From NCBI GenBank assembly GCA_963576735.1, contig OY755171.1, positions 15,562,001 to 15,626,000 of the forward strand: 64,000 nt of DNA, written 5' to 3'. A model generated the notes under the pieces. That model had not been told where the DNA came from and did not search any database. It worked only from the letters and a program-made list of their open reading frames with translations. How positions within the stretch are numbered: position 1 is the first letter of the stretch; the number at the start of each line of letters is the position of its first letter. Positions 45,801 through 57,619 of the stretch are shown here, piece by piece. Source of the DNA: Bedellia somnulentella (lineage: Eukaryota; Arthropoda; Insecta; Lepidoptera; Bedelliidae). Position numbers and translations under genes: made by a program.

Positions 45801-48800
45801 TTTATTTAAATTTAAAGTTATACAGTAAGAATGTTACTAATTCTGTTTTATATTTTAATGCTTAAGTGGTATCCTGTCATTGGCTAAGAAATTTTGTAGT
45901 TCTTTATAAAACATTGTTTTTAAGTTTTTCTAAATGTGCTGTTGGATATCATAATAAAATAAAATAAAAAAATCGTTGATCGTTAAAGATGGCAGGCAGA
46001 GCGAGTCGGCAGCGGCCAATATCGCGGCGTTCGGAAGTCCAAATAAGAGTTACTACATAATCTAAAAAGAAATAACCTACTTAAATAATCGTGAGTTCAT
46101 TAAAACATGAACATGCAATGTAACCTATATACTTATTATATACTCCTAATCACTTTTCTGCTGGAGTGTACCTGGACAGAAATGTATGTGAAAGTTCATG
46201 CTTTTTATTTAGATACTTGGGCTTAATAAATCGGATGGAAATAATTATAGTCCGGAAGCACTATTTCCGCACTATTTTTTGACGTAACTTTCAACCGAAT
46301 AGCTGCAGACATTACGGAGATATTTGAGGTTTTCAAAACCTCAAGCCATAATCCTCATCAGGAAACTTTAATAACTCTGGAACCAATGAACGGTTCCTTC
46401 TGGGAATTGGCATAACGTGAGCACTATTTATGCACTATTTTTTGAAACCTTAACCTAGACTCTAGGCCGCACCGTTTGTTTGCTGCAGAGATGAGGATTA
46501 TGGCTTGAACCTCAAGCCATAATCCTCAGTTAACTTTAGCTATAACTTTTTAACCATAATAGCACTATTTATCTGGTCTATGGCACTATTTAGCACTATT
46601 TATGCACTATTTTTTAGCATTGATCAAAATAAATTTCATGAAGTTTTAAAATTTGAGGATTATAGCTTGAGGGACACACTTTATTAGTATTATTGGTGGA
46701 CTCTTTTGAGTCCCTTCGTGTGTAATTATAATATTTATGGGATTTAACAATGTGATTGACTTTAAAAAGATACATAAAGATACTCACGCTCACGATCTTG
46801 TACATGCTCTAATATACTTTAGACAACAGACCGATAAACGCCTGTCTTTTTGAGCACATACTGTTTTTGATCTAAATATGCTCTCCAAAGATTATGAAAA
46901 TGATATATCATGGTCTATTTGGTTAATTATAATAACTTACACTGTTACTTAATTCATATATATTTTTGATGCTGTGTAGTGCCGGCTTAGAATAGCACTA
47001 CCCCATTTCTTCCGGTGGGTGTACGTAAGAGGCGACTAACGGTATTGGGGGCTTTTAAGGGATTTTTGGGCGATGCGGTTGGAGACCCATCACCAACAAC
47101 CTTTATTTTACCATCTTTTCCCCACACAAGTTTCCAAAAAAGGCTGAGAAATTTCTTATTCCTTGGCTCTGGCTACCCCTTCTAGGGATTTATAGCCGTG
47201 AGTATATGTATGTATGTATATTTTTAAGAATATATGTTCTAGTTCGTAATTTATATGTTTCTTCTCTTGGACCAAGGCTTAAATTTTAATTAAACTTATT
47301 TGGTTTTAGCTCTAGACCCATCTGGTGAAGGTTGGGGCTCAACATCTCAAAGATTAAGGAGCACGGATGCTCAATATGTAGAAGTGATTCACACAGACGG
47401 TTTCGGTGCGCGGGCAAACGGGATTAGCGACGAACTTGGCCATGTAGATTTCTACCCTAATGGAGGCAGACACACTCAACCAGGATGCTCTAATAATGCC
47501 TGCAGTCACGCCCGAGCTTGGGAATTGTTTGAAGCTTCCTTGAACAGCGATCATTTGGTCGGGAGCAGGTGTAATAGCTTGACCGATATGTCAGCGAACC
47601 GGTGTTCGGGGCCGACGTTAGTGATGGGTGGAAACAGTTTTGTTAAGTATGCGTGAGTATTACTCTTGTTTGTATAAGGGTATATCCACACATGCATACA
47701 TGTTTAAATACACACGCGGCCCTAATGCCCAAAAATTGTTGCCATTTGATTTAGAAGTGAAATGGGTAAATGCTAGTGAAATTAAGGTGATATGTATCCA
47801 ATCGCGTCGCCCAACATCCACTTAAAAAGCTCCAATAGCCTCTTACGACCACTAATAGGAGACCATGAACTGATGACTTTAAATGAGAACATTCACAATT
47901 GTTGTAATGGTGTGTGTGTACTTTAATACTTAGAAGAATGTTTCTCACTTTCACCAAAAAAGAGAAACTAACTAATTTATTTGAAGCTTCAAGCTTCAAG
48001 AAAAGTTTAGACTAGAATCAAAGTATGGAAGGAATGGCTTCAGTATGGGGATGAATTAGAAATCTTGCTAAAGATCCTCGTTTCATCATGTTTTCTCCTA
48101 CTATACTTACCCATACTTATCCTCAGGAAAGGTTGAATTTATGACTTACCATATTATCAAATAACATGCTAATGGAATAAGAAGTGATTTTTCACCTAAT
48201 TTGATTCATAACATTATTAATCTACATATTTTTGCCTTAATATGCAATGAGATCTCAAAACTATTTGGTAGTTTACAATATTCTATTGGTCAGACATTTA
48301 CAATAATATTAACATAACATACCATAAACATAAACGTTCACGCCGAATATCCCCGAAGGGGTTGGCAGAGGTACCAATACTTCTGAACATCACGTGATTT
48401 TGTCACCTGGTGTTCAGAGTACCCACATTTTGCATGGACAGTGTACTCACGTGATATCGGCCTATCGCCGTTTTGTACGAATATATTGTTACATGACAAA
48501 GTACAATTTAGCCAATTTATTTATTTATTTAGTTTACTCACGACGTTTTACCTCACCGTTAACAACCGTGATAAATTAACTACACATATGTCTATAGAAA
48601 AGACAAATTGGTGTAGGCCCGACCTGGGATTTGAACACTAGTCGTTTGCACGATAACCGGTTTTCCAGATAATTCCAGATATATTAAAGTAATATATTAT
48701 ATATGGTGGTATAAATATGGTTTTAGTGGTCTACAAATTTAAAATATGACTTATTTTTAATATCACTCTTTTCTTTTTTTTCAGAACTGGAATATACCGC

Positions 48801-48830
48801 CTAACCACTGGAAGAGCTTTTCCTTATTAA
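39764..48830 (+). CDS. Lipase-family protein lacking the catalytic serine (six exons)
   Basis: Exons 39764-39806, 41465-41558, 42840-42985, 43419-43664, 47310-47652 and 48785-48830 all have GT-AG borders and join in phase to 918 nt (305 residues). Residues 1-14 are a hydrophobic signal-peptide start. The fold markers of the pancreatic-lipase/phospholipase A1 family follow: VYTRNN (43-48), IIIVHGHQGS (74-83), NVIVMDWS (103-110), HLVGFGLGAHVVG (150-162), ITALDPS (175-181), CSHARA (241-246). Asp179 and His243 of the triad are present, but the nucleophile in GXSXG is Gly155 (GGA at 43598-43600). It is probably secreted and non-catalytic, perhaps a lipid-binding or yolk-protein-like role; the exact role is unknown. 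Confidence 0.9.
40057..40489. mobile_element. 433-bp inverted-repeat element (MITE) in intron 1
   Basis: Arms of about 132 bp, starting ggcttattccgtttatccac at each end, are inverted copies (40057-40188 and 40358-40489) around about 170 bp. No clear target duplication is found, so the superfamily is unknown. No coding capacity. Confidence 0.82.
40888..41258 (-). repeat. SINE family B, complete, in intron 1
   Basis: It is flanked by aaattattctac (40876-40887 and 41259-41270). It reads in reverse from a (taaaca) tail to the tRNA-like head (ttctacccactggactatca). Confidence 0.88.
41465..41558 (+). CDS. Lipase-like gene, exon 2
   Basis: Acceptor tttcag, donor gtaata. It codes residues 15-46, ending in the FNEYYVYTR strand typical of the family's N-terminus. 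Confidence 0.85.
41600..42510. other. Intron 2, unassigned part
   Basis: An 82-codon frame (41829-42077) is open on the plus strand but lacks splice sites in phase with the gene and any motif. Confidence 0.35.
42514..42760 (-). repeat. SINE family A in intron 2
   Basis: It runs from aaatatactcacgac to gccgagactacacagca in reverse. Confidence 0.82.
42840..42985 (+). CDS. Lipase-like gene, exon 3
   Basis: Acceptor ttacag, donor gtacgt. It codes residues 46-95 with the oxyanion-loop segment HGHQGS; most active relatives have HGW or HGF there. Confidence 0.88.
43002..43190 (-). repeat. SINE family A in intron 3
   Basis: cataaatatactcacggcc to gtgacattctaggccg in reverse, with a deletion in the 5' third. 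Confidence 0.75.
43419..43664 (+). CDS. Lipase-like gene, exon 4 (nucleophile elbow)
   Basis: Acceptor tttttag, donor gttagt. It codes residues 95-177 with DWS, the GFGLG elbow in which Gly replaces Ser, and ends just before the catalytic Asp. Confidence 0.93.
43906..46677. mobile_element. Foldback DNA transposon with 526-bp inverted ends in intron 4
   Basis: Arms 43906-44431 and 46152-46677 are each 526 bp, inverted and highly similar. actttatt flanks the element (43898-43905 and 46678-46685), an 8-bp target duplication. Ends read gtgtccctcaagcc. Each arm repeats the terminal string cctcaagccataatcctca or its reverse complement four times and has about eight atagtgc boxes. The 1.7-kb interior has no transposase. 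8-bp duplications occur with hAT and P elements and lie in the 8-11 bp range of Mutator-like elements; the very long arms favour a Mutator-like or foldback type, but the class is open. Confidence 0.9.
46972..47220 (+). repeat. SINE family A in intron 4
   Basis: tgctgtgtagtgccggctt to gccgtgagtatatgtatgt; near-complete. Confidence 0.85.
47310..47652 (+). CDS. Lipase-like gene, exon 5
   Basis: Acceptor ttttag, donor gtgagt. It codes residues 177-291 with LDPS (catalytic Asp179), a short lid loop, GHVDFYPNGG, Cys236/Cys241, CSHARA (catalytic His243) and Cys264/Cys275 for likely disulphides. Confidence 0.92.
47690..47872 (-). repeat. SINE family A, degenerate, in intron 5
   Basis: gtatccaatcgcgtcgccca and aatagcctcttacgaccac keep the family order in reverse. 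Confidence 0.55.
48318..48660 (-). repeat. SINE family B in intron 5, head truncated
   Basis: cataaacgttcacgccgaat to gtcgtttgcacgataaccgg. A (ttta)-rich insertion lies at about 48515-48535. Confidence 0.8.
48785..48830 (+). CDS. Lipase-like gene, exon 6
   Basis: Acceptor tttcag. It codes the last 15 residues with TGIYRLTT, the closing strand of the lipase domain, then TAA. Confidence 0.88.
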
Positions 48831-49060
48831 TCAATTATTTAGTTTTAAGTTCTAAAAAAGTGTATATAAATTTAGACTAAGAAATTATATTTATTACGTT
48901 CAACTATGTTGTTATTGATTCTACTCTATCCCGATTATTTTGACCCGATCTATCCCGTAGTAAACAGCTTGTGAAAGTTAAAAGCAAAGAAACATGTATA
49001 TAAAATATATAATAATATTAATTAGTATAAATATTGAACCCAGAAGAAAATGCACTTGAT
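48831..49060. other. 3' region of the lipase-like gene
   Basis: AT-rich. No canonical aataaa is seen in the first 150 bp, so the polyadenylation site is uncertain. Confidence 0.4.
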
Positions 49061-49165
49061 GATTGTAAATGAAGCATTGATTGATTAGATAGGATCGTAC
49101 AAACTAGCAATGGATAGTCTCTGCTTACCTTAATGGGCACTAATATGGCCTGCTTGTGAGTCATT
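49060..49165 (+). pseudogene. RTE-like LINE 3' fragment
   Basis: aggatcgtacaaactagcaa and atagtctctgcttacc align with the equivalent part at 7220-7250. Coding is decayed. Confidence 0.5.
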
Positions 49166-49592
49166 TATTATATCATGCATATTATTTATTATACATACAA
49201 TAACATTTTATGCAAACAAATATCAGCTCGTAGCAAATATTTGATATGACAGCTAAATTGTGTATTTTATTACCGACGAAACAAAACCATGCAAAGATAT
49301 GATATATCGAAATTAATTGTTTATCGTTTAGACATACATTTAGATACTCTATTATTATTATTATCTTGTTTATTGGCCCTCGTATACAGTTTATACATTC
49401 TGCCAGCGTCAGAGTGAAATAGAAACAGCTTATTTTTTGAAACAAGACCGATAAAAACGAAATTTAATTATTACTGTTTTTTAAATATCTTAGAGTCAGA
49501 AAGAGATTAATAGATACAAATATATGTATATTTTAAGATGATATATAGAAATAAAAATAGACAATACGTTTTTACGAATTTGATCTATGATA

Positions 49593-52500
49593 TTATAATT
49601 TAATTCCATTAGAAGATATGAAATAACTTAAAGTTTTCACAAAGTCAGTATGAACAAGTGATAACACATTTCTCATGTTAGTAGGTTTAGGAATAAAAGA
49701 AGGGAGAATATCATAAAATGATGTCGTTAATTTTGAACAGTTAAAAAATAAATGATCCAAAGTTCCTTCCTCAAGTCCACATTCACATAACGAATTATCT
49801 TTAATTTTAATTTTAGCGAGAAAAACTGGAGAACAACAATGTCCTATTCTCATTCTACATATGGTAGAGGTAGATGTCTTTGAGCATTGTTTATATTTAA
49901 AAAACCAAGGCTTAGAGGGAATTTCCGGTTGAATACCCGCGTAAAATTTTCCTTTAAACTGAATAGAATGTTTCCAATTTTCAGACCAAGAATTTTTAAG
50001 AAATACAGATGATTGGGCTACTAGGTCATGAGAATAAAGTTTATTGGTATCAATTCCTGAATCACAAGCAATCTTGGCTGCAGAATCGGCATGAGTGTTC
50101 CCTGAAATGCCACAATGGCTAGGAATCTAAGCTAACACTATTTTAATGTTATTAAGGAAACATCGATGTAAAGCAGTTTTCAAATCAAGGATTAATGGAA
50201 ATTTGGTTTTAGCATGAAACTGATTTGATTGTAAAGCTTGTAGACAGCTTTTTGAGTCTGTAAAAATAACCGCTTTATTAATGGAATGGGATTCGATGAA
50301 TTTGACGGCTTCTAAAATAGCAAGAGTTTCTCCAGTAAAAACTGAAGAATGGACAGGAGATTTCATGCTCAAAATTATTTTGCTAGAGGGAATCCAAACA
50401 GCGGAGCCGACGCACTCTGAGTTCAAAAGTTTAGATGCATCAGTATAAATGACAAGCCAATCTTTCCAAAGAACATCAATTTTATATTTTAGTTCCGTAT
50501 CAGGAGAGAGGGACTCTTTTTCTATACCTAAATTTAAAATGATTTCTGGGAGGTAAATTAAACAAGCAAATTGAGTAGAAAATATGGGATTGGATTGATA
50601 TCTGACTAACGAAGAAAGGGAATGATTAAATTTATTTATACTTTGAAAAACACGTGGAAGGGACTTGTGAGACCAATAACGGCTGGTTCCCACTTTTAGT
50701 GAAAGAGATTGTAAAGATGGAAGTAAAGGATGAGACGAAGATTGCAAAAATTTTGTTATAAATCTATCAGATAAATACTGCCTTCGTAAATTGAGTGGGG
50801 GTTCGACACATTCTACTTGAAGGGCATTAATAGGCGAGGATTTCATAGCTCCTAAGATGATGCGGAGACACTTTGACTGAATATTGTCTAATTTAACTAA
50901 ATACAGCTTGCTACATGGTTCTAATAAAAAAGTACCATAATCTAAATGACTACGTATTAATGCATTATACAGAAGTTTTTGAGTAAATGGGTGGGATCCC
51001 CACCATACACCAGACAAGCATCGAAGAATATTAATATTCTTTTCACATTTATTAATAATATGTTGCATGTGAGGGATACCTGATAATTTTGAGTCAAGAA
51101 TAACACCAAGAAATTTAACTTGGTCTTGAATGGGAAGAGGAATGTGGTCAGATACAATCGGAGTGGCCGGAATGTCCCGTTTTCTAGAAAAAACAACTAC
51201 GCAGCATTTGGAAACAGAAAGACTGAGACCGTGATTAAATAACCATTCATTCAAATGATGTATTGCGGCATTTAAGCGAGATGTAGCAACATCAAAATCG
51301 GACGAATCTATGTAGAGACATAAGTCATCAGCATATTGAAGTATTTTACAGAAAGGTTCAACAGACTGATGAAGATCATAGGAATAAATATTAAATAGAA
51401 TGGGACTTAAGACAGATCCTTGTGGAAGGCCTTTCCATATTAATCGGGATGAGAGGAACCCGTCATCTGATCTCACGGAAATAGACCTACATATGAGTAG
51501 GTTCGATATAATTGTAATTAGTTTAGGAGGGATATTTAATGACACTAACTTTTGTTGTAGAATTGCCAAAAGTACATTATCGTATGCAGCAGAAATGTCT
51601 AGAAAAGCTCCGATAACAGATTTATTATCTGAAAAAGCGAGGCGAATATCCGTGATCAAAGTGCTCAAACTATCAATGGTGCCCATACCTTTCCGGAAGC
51701 CAAATTGTCTGTTTGATAAAATACCTCTACTTTCGATTATCCATTCTAATCGATTTTTTATAAGATGTTCCATAATTTTAGCAAGAGCTGATGATAAAGC
51801 TATTGGTCGATAAGATGTAGAATAATTACTCTGTTTTCCGGATTTTAAAATAGGGATAATAATTTGGGTGTGCCATGACTCTGGAGGTAACCCTGCATCG
51901 AATATTTTGTTCACAACGATAAGGAAGAAGTCGCGGAGAGCGGAACCACCTTTAGCAATAAATGAATAAGGAAAACCATCTATTCCAGGCGAGGAATCTC
52001 TCAAAGCATCTAAAACCATATTAAGCTCAGAAATAAGAAAAGGTCGATCAAATTCTGAAAGAGCTGATGATACAATGACAATAGGAATACATTCTTCTCG
52101 AGTGGGAACAAAAGGAGGTGCAAGTCTTTGAGAAAAATCTTGAATCCAAGTAGACCTATCATTAATTTTAATATTATTATCTATAAAAGACCCACGAAAT
52201 CTTCTTATATTTTGCCAAACTAAAGAAGGATGGGTTTTGGGTGATAAACTTTCACAGTAAGCCAACCACCCCCTTTTTTTTTTGTTAGCTACAAGTCGTT
52301 TGAATTGAGCATTTGCCTTTTGATAATTAACATAATTATTTACGGTCATCGAAATGCTGTACTGATTTTCAGCAATTTTCCGTTTATTGACAGCGTCTGA
52401 ACAATCTGAGTCCCACCAAGGTGGAGACGAAATGTAAGACTTTCCAGATTTTTTAATACTAAAACTAGCGTTAGCTGCGTTTGTGATACACGTTATTAAC

Positions 52501-53348
52501 TCAGAATATAAAGACTCTAGGCTAGATGACGCGTTCGTATCAGGAAGTAATTGATGAATTGTTTCGGAGTATTTATCCCAAGCTTCCAAAGGACCCAACT
52601 TATATTTAAGTAAAGGAGGAGCTTTTTTCACAGTAATAGTCTTGGAAGGCATATTTAGAATTATTGGGAAATGATCGCTCCCAAAAGAATTAGAGAGAAC
52701 AAGCCAATTAAGAGATGCCGAAATAGAAGCCGATGATAAAGAAAGATCTACTGCTGAATGTACATTTTGGGACGGCCCGACTCTACGAGTTGGAGAACCG
52801 TCATTTAAAACACATAAATTTAAAGTATCAAAAAGATCTATCAGCAGAGGAGCAAAAGAATCACTTCGAGCTGAACCCCAACTAGGATGATGACTATTAA
52901 AATCACCAAGTAGGATCATGGGACTGGGGATTGAACAAATAATTGAAGACAATTCATTAAAAATTGAAGGGATGGCATGAGGGACATACACAGACACAAA
53001 TGATATATTGAAAATTTTAGCAGCTATAATATTAAACTTATCCGAATGGGCGGGTAATTGAATTTGAATGAAGTTAATGGATCTAGATATGAGGAGGGAA
53101 GCACCAGCATACCCATCACTCCTATCATCCCGGAGACATGAAAAACCAGAAACTCTGAACAGAGATCCTGGTCTCAGCCACATCTCCTGCAGGGCAATGA
53201 TTGATGGTTTATGGGTATTAATGAGATGAATAAGGTCTGACTTTTTAAACTTGATGCTCTGACAGTTCCATTGCATTATTGACAGATCCATTAGGGGAGG
53301 TTGAGATAAGCTGACAAAGTATAGAGCGCACGTTGGACGGTAATTCAA
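49593..53348 (-). pseudogene. LINE ORF2: endonuclease, RT and RNase H, one nonsense codon
   Basis: The frame opens at 53348; the ATG at 53291 is a likely start and overlaps ORF1. It has an AP-type endonuclease (QWNCQS near 25, GDFNSHHP near 145, GSDHFP near 222), RT (GLPQGSVLSPILFN, YADD near 671) and RNase H (YTDAS near 967, FTDSKS near 1029). TAG at 50127-50129 stands where RNase H proteins have Trp in the W-I-P-S-H-C-G motif. The frame then stays open to 49593 and includes a Cys-rich motif (CECGLEEGTLDHLFFNC). So one TGG to TAG change would account for the break. Length to the true end is about 1,250 codons, normal for the clade. Confidence 0.9.
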
Positions 53349-54676
53349 TGTTGTCTATGCGGGAGCATAGACTCACAATACAAGAGGCGAGTAGTTCTAA
53401 AAGGTTGTCATTTGGAGTTACTTTTTCTTTGTTTAACAGAGCACATCCATCCGGTAGGGAAGAAAGAGGTTGTCTTGTTAAATCTGAATGAGAAATTCTA
53501 TCATATCCATGAGAAGATGAGGGAGACCTATGTCTACGGGTGACGTTAATGGTTTTTTTATATGAGTGTGATTGGGACTTGTCACTAATGGATGGATTTG
53601 AATTTTTGGACAATGAAAATTGAACTGACGGAGGAGAATTCATTTTAAAAGCATCCGAATATAATTTCTTAACTGGAGAAAAGCGAACAGAAGCTTCGTT
53701 ATAAGAAATATTTTCTTGCGACATCACGAGCTTAATAGATTTTTGTCGGTTAAATTCTGGGCATGTTTTGTCAATAGCCGTATGCGAACCCAAACAAAAC
53801 ATGCAAGTTGGGGAATGTTTGTTACAAGATTCTCCGTAATGTGGTTGAGAGCACTTAAAGCAACGAGGGGATGATCTACACTGAGCCTTAACATGACCAA
53901 AACGGCAACAGTTATTACATTGAATGGTAGGAAGAATGTATGTTTCTATTGGTAAACTATTGTGAAAACATATGATGCGTTTAGGGAGAATTTGACCAGA
54001 AAAAGTTAGAACTACGGTTTGAGTGGGTATCCATACCGGAGGTTCACCGTCTTTAATAATTTTTCTATTTATTCTCCTAGCTTTTATAATATTACCAGAT
54101 CCTGAATCTATGATCGCTGCTTCCATCAGCTCCTGCATAGACCAGTCAACTGGAGCATTTCTTACTAAACCCATGCGCGTTACGTTGTAATTCGGAATTG
54201 TTGCAGAGAACTTTTTTTCTTTTAATATCTGGAAAGTTAAAAAAGAATTAGCCGATATTGCGTTTTTAAATTCTATTGAGATCCTATTCCTGCCAATATT
54301 TTTGACGCCATCCTCGACAATGTTTTTAATTTTATGTTGGACTAGTAATTTTAAGTAATCTTATTGTTGTGCCCGCGGCAGGATCGGGTTCGCTTCTGTG
54401 AATGTGGACAATGAAAGGTGGTAGATCCGTTTCGGAATATACTTTTTTGGATTCAAAATCAGGATGAATATAGACATTTTGAATGGAAGGTGAGGCCAAA
54501 GAGGGATCTTGAATTATTCTTTTTGAATTTTGAAAATGAACATTAAATGTAGAAGAATTTTCTCGCTTTCTTGAGCCAGAATTAGGTGAAATTTCTTGCG
54601 AGAAAATAGGTAACGACGGGTTTGGAGCTCCAGGGTCAGGGGGATCCACCCCAGGATCGGGAGGATCGCAATCCAT
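53245..54676 (-). pseudogene. LINE ORF1: Gag-like protein, one frameshift
   Basis: It starts with ATG at 54676 and an acidic, PDPG-rich N-terminus. That frame ends at 54332, while the continuing frame is open from about 54350 to the stop at 53245, so there is a single indel near 54330-54350. The second part has three CCHC-type knuckles: CNNCCRFGHVKAQC, CFKCSQPHYGESC and CMFCLGSHTAIDKTC. It binds RNA in the retrotransposition particle in relatives. It overlaps the start of ORF2. Confidence 0.87.
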
Positions 54677-54831
54677 TTATAAAAATGAACTTATATGAAT
54701 TCTTAAACAATCTGAAAAGATATTTAAAACAAAAGGAAAAATTATAAATTGTAAAATTTTTTCGCTGTTGCTCGTGACAACTCTAACAACAGAATCCCAT
54801 TTAGATACTCGTATAAAAAGATTAATATTTA

Positions 54832-54905
54832 ACTAGCTTGGTTCCCTAGTCTATGACCGCGTAGACTACATTTTTTGCATCCAGCTTGCAGAATACCCAA
54901 ACACT
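54832..54905 (+). repeat. Repeat family D, start fragment
   Basis: It has aactagcttggttccctag, then ccgcgtagactac and ttgcatccagc. It abuts the LINE's target duplication. Confidence 0.55.
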
Positions 54906-54949
54906 ATCTCACCTCTTCTTACAAACAACGATTCATTCATGTCCTAGTT

Positions 54950-55186
54950 AATTTTATATATACGTACACTTTCGACCATAAATCCCTAAAGCTTCAAAAT
55001 CGGAAAATTCCTCCGAAAATTTTGGAAGTTAAGTGTTTTCCCCGCTTTTTTGTATTGATTGTAAAATAAATAATTGTCTCCAAAACGCATCGCCTAATAA
55101 TCACTCATAAAAACCCCCGATACCTCTTACGATCACCCATGGAAAAATTAGGTAGTACTCTTCTAAACCGACACTACACAGCAAAT
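54950..55186 (-). repeat. SINE family A, diverged
   Basis: cgaccataaatccctaaag to aaaccgacactacacagca in reverse. Confidence 0.75.
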
Positions 55187-55194
55187 TTAAAAAA

Positions 55195-55300
55195 GTTAAT
55201 TTCGTTTGGAATTAACAATTTCTCATATACTTTTGGAAGGAGGTGGGTAGTAGATGGTAAATAAATTCTTGTGGGGGGTGGTTTTCTAGCTATATCTCCT
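55195..55300 (-). repeat. SINE family A relic
   Basis: tttctcatatacttttgg and agatggtaaataaa match the middle of the family, with strong divergence. Confidence 0.4.
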
Positions 55301-57380
55301 GCAATTTGTGTTGGAGCAACATTTACTATTAAATTAAAATAACAAATTACATTTTTATGTGTGTATACTTGCAGTCTTTTATTTCGAATACTGTTTACAA
55401 AGTGACATATTGTTTTAGTGACAATAAAGATCAAAGATAAATAGATAAATTTTAACAGACAAATGTAGTGTAAAAACCATAGATCAACAATATCGCCCAT
55501 AAATTAAGTTAAAGACCCTTTTGGGAAAATCATCTTGCCTTTTACCCAAACAGATCTATTAAAAATAAAATCGATTATTTATATACCCATTTTCTTACTT
55601 TCAAGTCCACAAGTTTACAACCCAATTCTCACTCTACTCTATAAATCTATTTTTTCTAACTGATTGGTTACTGCTGGCCCTGTGGCCTGTACGGCTTGAC
55701 CACAAAATATGTGTGCCGGACAACTGAGGGTCGCCCTGGCTGTGCAGGCAGAGGTGAGGATTCCTAAACTATATCGAATGGAGGGTTGAATTAAATATTT
55801 AAAATTCTATTAATAGAGCCTCATTATTAAAAAACCCGTAAACGCAATTTGAAGTTTCTAAGGACAGATATTAATTAAATTGTACATAATTATTACCCAC
55901 CCCATTTTAGTACTAGTACTCAATTAGTAAAAATGTTTTGTTAAATGTAAGTAAAAAGGAACCCGTTTTCCAAAGTTCAAGTTTAAAGGTACGGAAATAA
56001 GATTTTTTTTACACAGAAAGTGTGTATGGGACATAATTGTAATGGGGATGTAATTAATTCATATCAAAACAACAATTCAAAACAATCTCAGTCCACTATT
56101 GAAAACTTACATATAAACTTCACATTCCTATTTCACCCCTTTTTATAGCATTTTAAGGTTTAAATTTAAAAAAAAACTTTTATATGTTGTCATAAAGACC
56201 TGCAAACCTTTGCACCAAGCTTCAAGTTTCTAAATATAAAAAAAATAAAATCCCTGTAATAATTTCATACCCTATTTCAACCCCTTTTAGCAAATTTTTG
56301 GCAATAAAAAGTAACCTACGTGCTATCTTAAAATTCATAAACATTGGTTTGCTAGTTAAGACGTGAAAGCGTAACAGACGCACAGATAGAGTTACATTTC
56401 GCATTTATAATTCTTAAATAACCTTTTTTGCACTAAAGTTTTGAAACTGTTAGCAAAACTTAACCTTGACAGTCATTATTAATTAAATTTTAATTATTAA
56501 AATAAAATATTCTCTTATCAATAGTTGGTGTATCAATTTCATGGTAATAATATATTTGAATTTAACATTGTAATTGTCACAATTGTGTCAACAGCAATAC
56601 ATATTCCCAGTTGTATTTAGAGTTGATTAATATGAAATAAATCAATATTTATCATGTTCTCCACACTGCTTATCAATTGCACTACATATTGCTCTGTTCC
56701 CCAGACGGGAGAAACTTGCGGGCGGCGGCGGCGCAGCGAAAGCCCCAAGTATATGCACCTATATACCTATCAGACATATATTTAAATACGTACTTATTCT
56801 GATACCATAAGAGACGCCTCTTTGTATGATATTGGCTAAACTCACGAATTTCATTGACATTCAATACAATAATATTTTCACATACTTTCTTTTAATCCAT
56901 ACATTCATACGCCTTTTATAACATTCACTTATAATTATAAATTAAAATCCTAAATCGACAAAAGAAATAGAGTCAAGAATCCCATAATACAAAATTCAAT
57001 TTCAAAGCTATCCAAAGGATCTGCAATGTGCTCTAGCACCCGCCCCGCGTCAGCGTATCTAATACAATCTATTGAGATACCTCACGGATAAGTAAGTTAC
57101 AAGTAACCGATGTCTAATGCACTCAGTGTTGAGCTCGGACCAACTTAGGAGCTTAACACTTTTGAGAAGTGAGTCTCCAACCTATATTACGAGTTTACGA
57201 GGGATTTTCGAACATTTCGAGCGTATTTACGTGGAATAAAGCTGAAATATGGATTGTTGCAACTAGAGTGTGACGCTGTATCGTTAAGATCTCTATAAGA
57301 TATCTTTTAGACATTTATATTGCACTGATAAATAAAATAGGAGTGCCTTTTTGTAATACTAGAATATCTACTTTAGATTT
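55301..57380. other. Unassigned 2-kb stretch
   Basis: No repeat family is recognised. 55680-55750 and 56700-56750 are unusually GC-rich (cctgtggcctgtacggc; gcgggcggcggcgg) but encode nothing I can name. Confidence 0.3.
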
Positions 57381-57388
57381 ATGCATAT

Positions 57389-57619
57389 GTGCATATGTTT
57401 CAGGATTATCTTAGGAACAGAACACAAAGAACGAAGCAAAACAAAACCTGTCTTAGTGAGGACCTGCAAACAACTGAATATCGAATACCCCAAGGAAGTG
57501 CAGTAGGGCCGACCTTGTTTCTAGCGTATATAAATGATTTAACAAATCTTAATCTTTTTAACGGTCGAGTCTACTCTTACGCCGATGATACTGCACTTAT
57601 ATTTCATGGCACCAATTAG
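57389..57619 (+). pseudogene. Non-LTR RT palm fragment
   Basis: The 76-codon frame has FQDYLRNRTQRT, then RIPQGSAVGPTLFLAYINDL and YADDTALIF, the core palm motifs of a non-LTR reverse transcriptase with the YADD site intact. It starts in the middle of the domain and ends in a stop directly after; a few diverged codons can be followed to about 57700. The motif wording is distinct from the I-type and CR1-like elements nearby, so it is a third lineage. It is an old fragment with no promoter or partner ORF. Confidence 0.8.

Larger units (their letters stand above)
49350..54797 (-). mobile_element. I-type non-LTR retrotransposon, full length
   Basis: The 5,448-bp element is flanked by the 13-bp repeat catttagatactc (49337-49349 and 54798-54810). 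On the minus strand it has a 5' UTR of about 120 bp, ORF1 (Gag with CCHC knuckles), ORF2 (endonuclease, RT, RNase H, C-terminal Cys motif), a 3' UTR of about 240 bp and a (TAA)n end. RNase H plus a (TAA)n tail is typical of the I clade. Only two lesions are seen, one in each ORF. Confidence 0.9.

Noticed and set aside
51400..51813. 137-codon plus-strand frame
   Set aside because: It is antisense to the RT domain of the I-type LINE and has no motif of its own.
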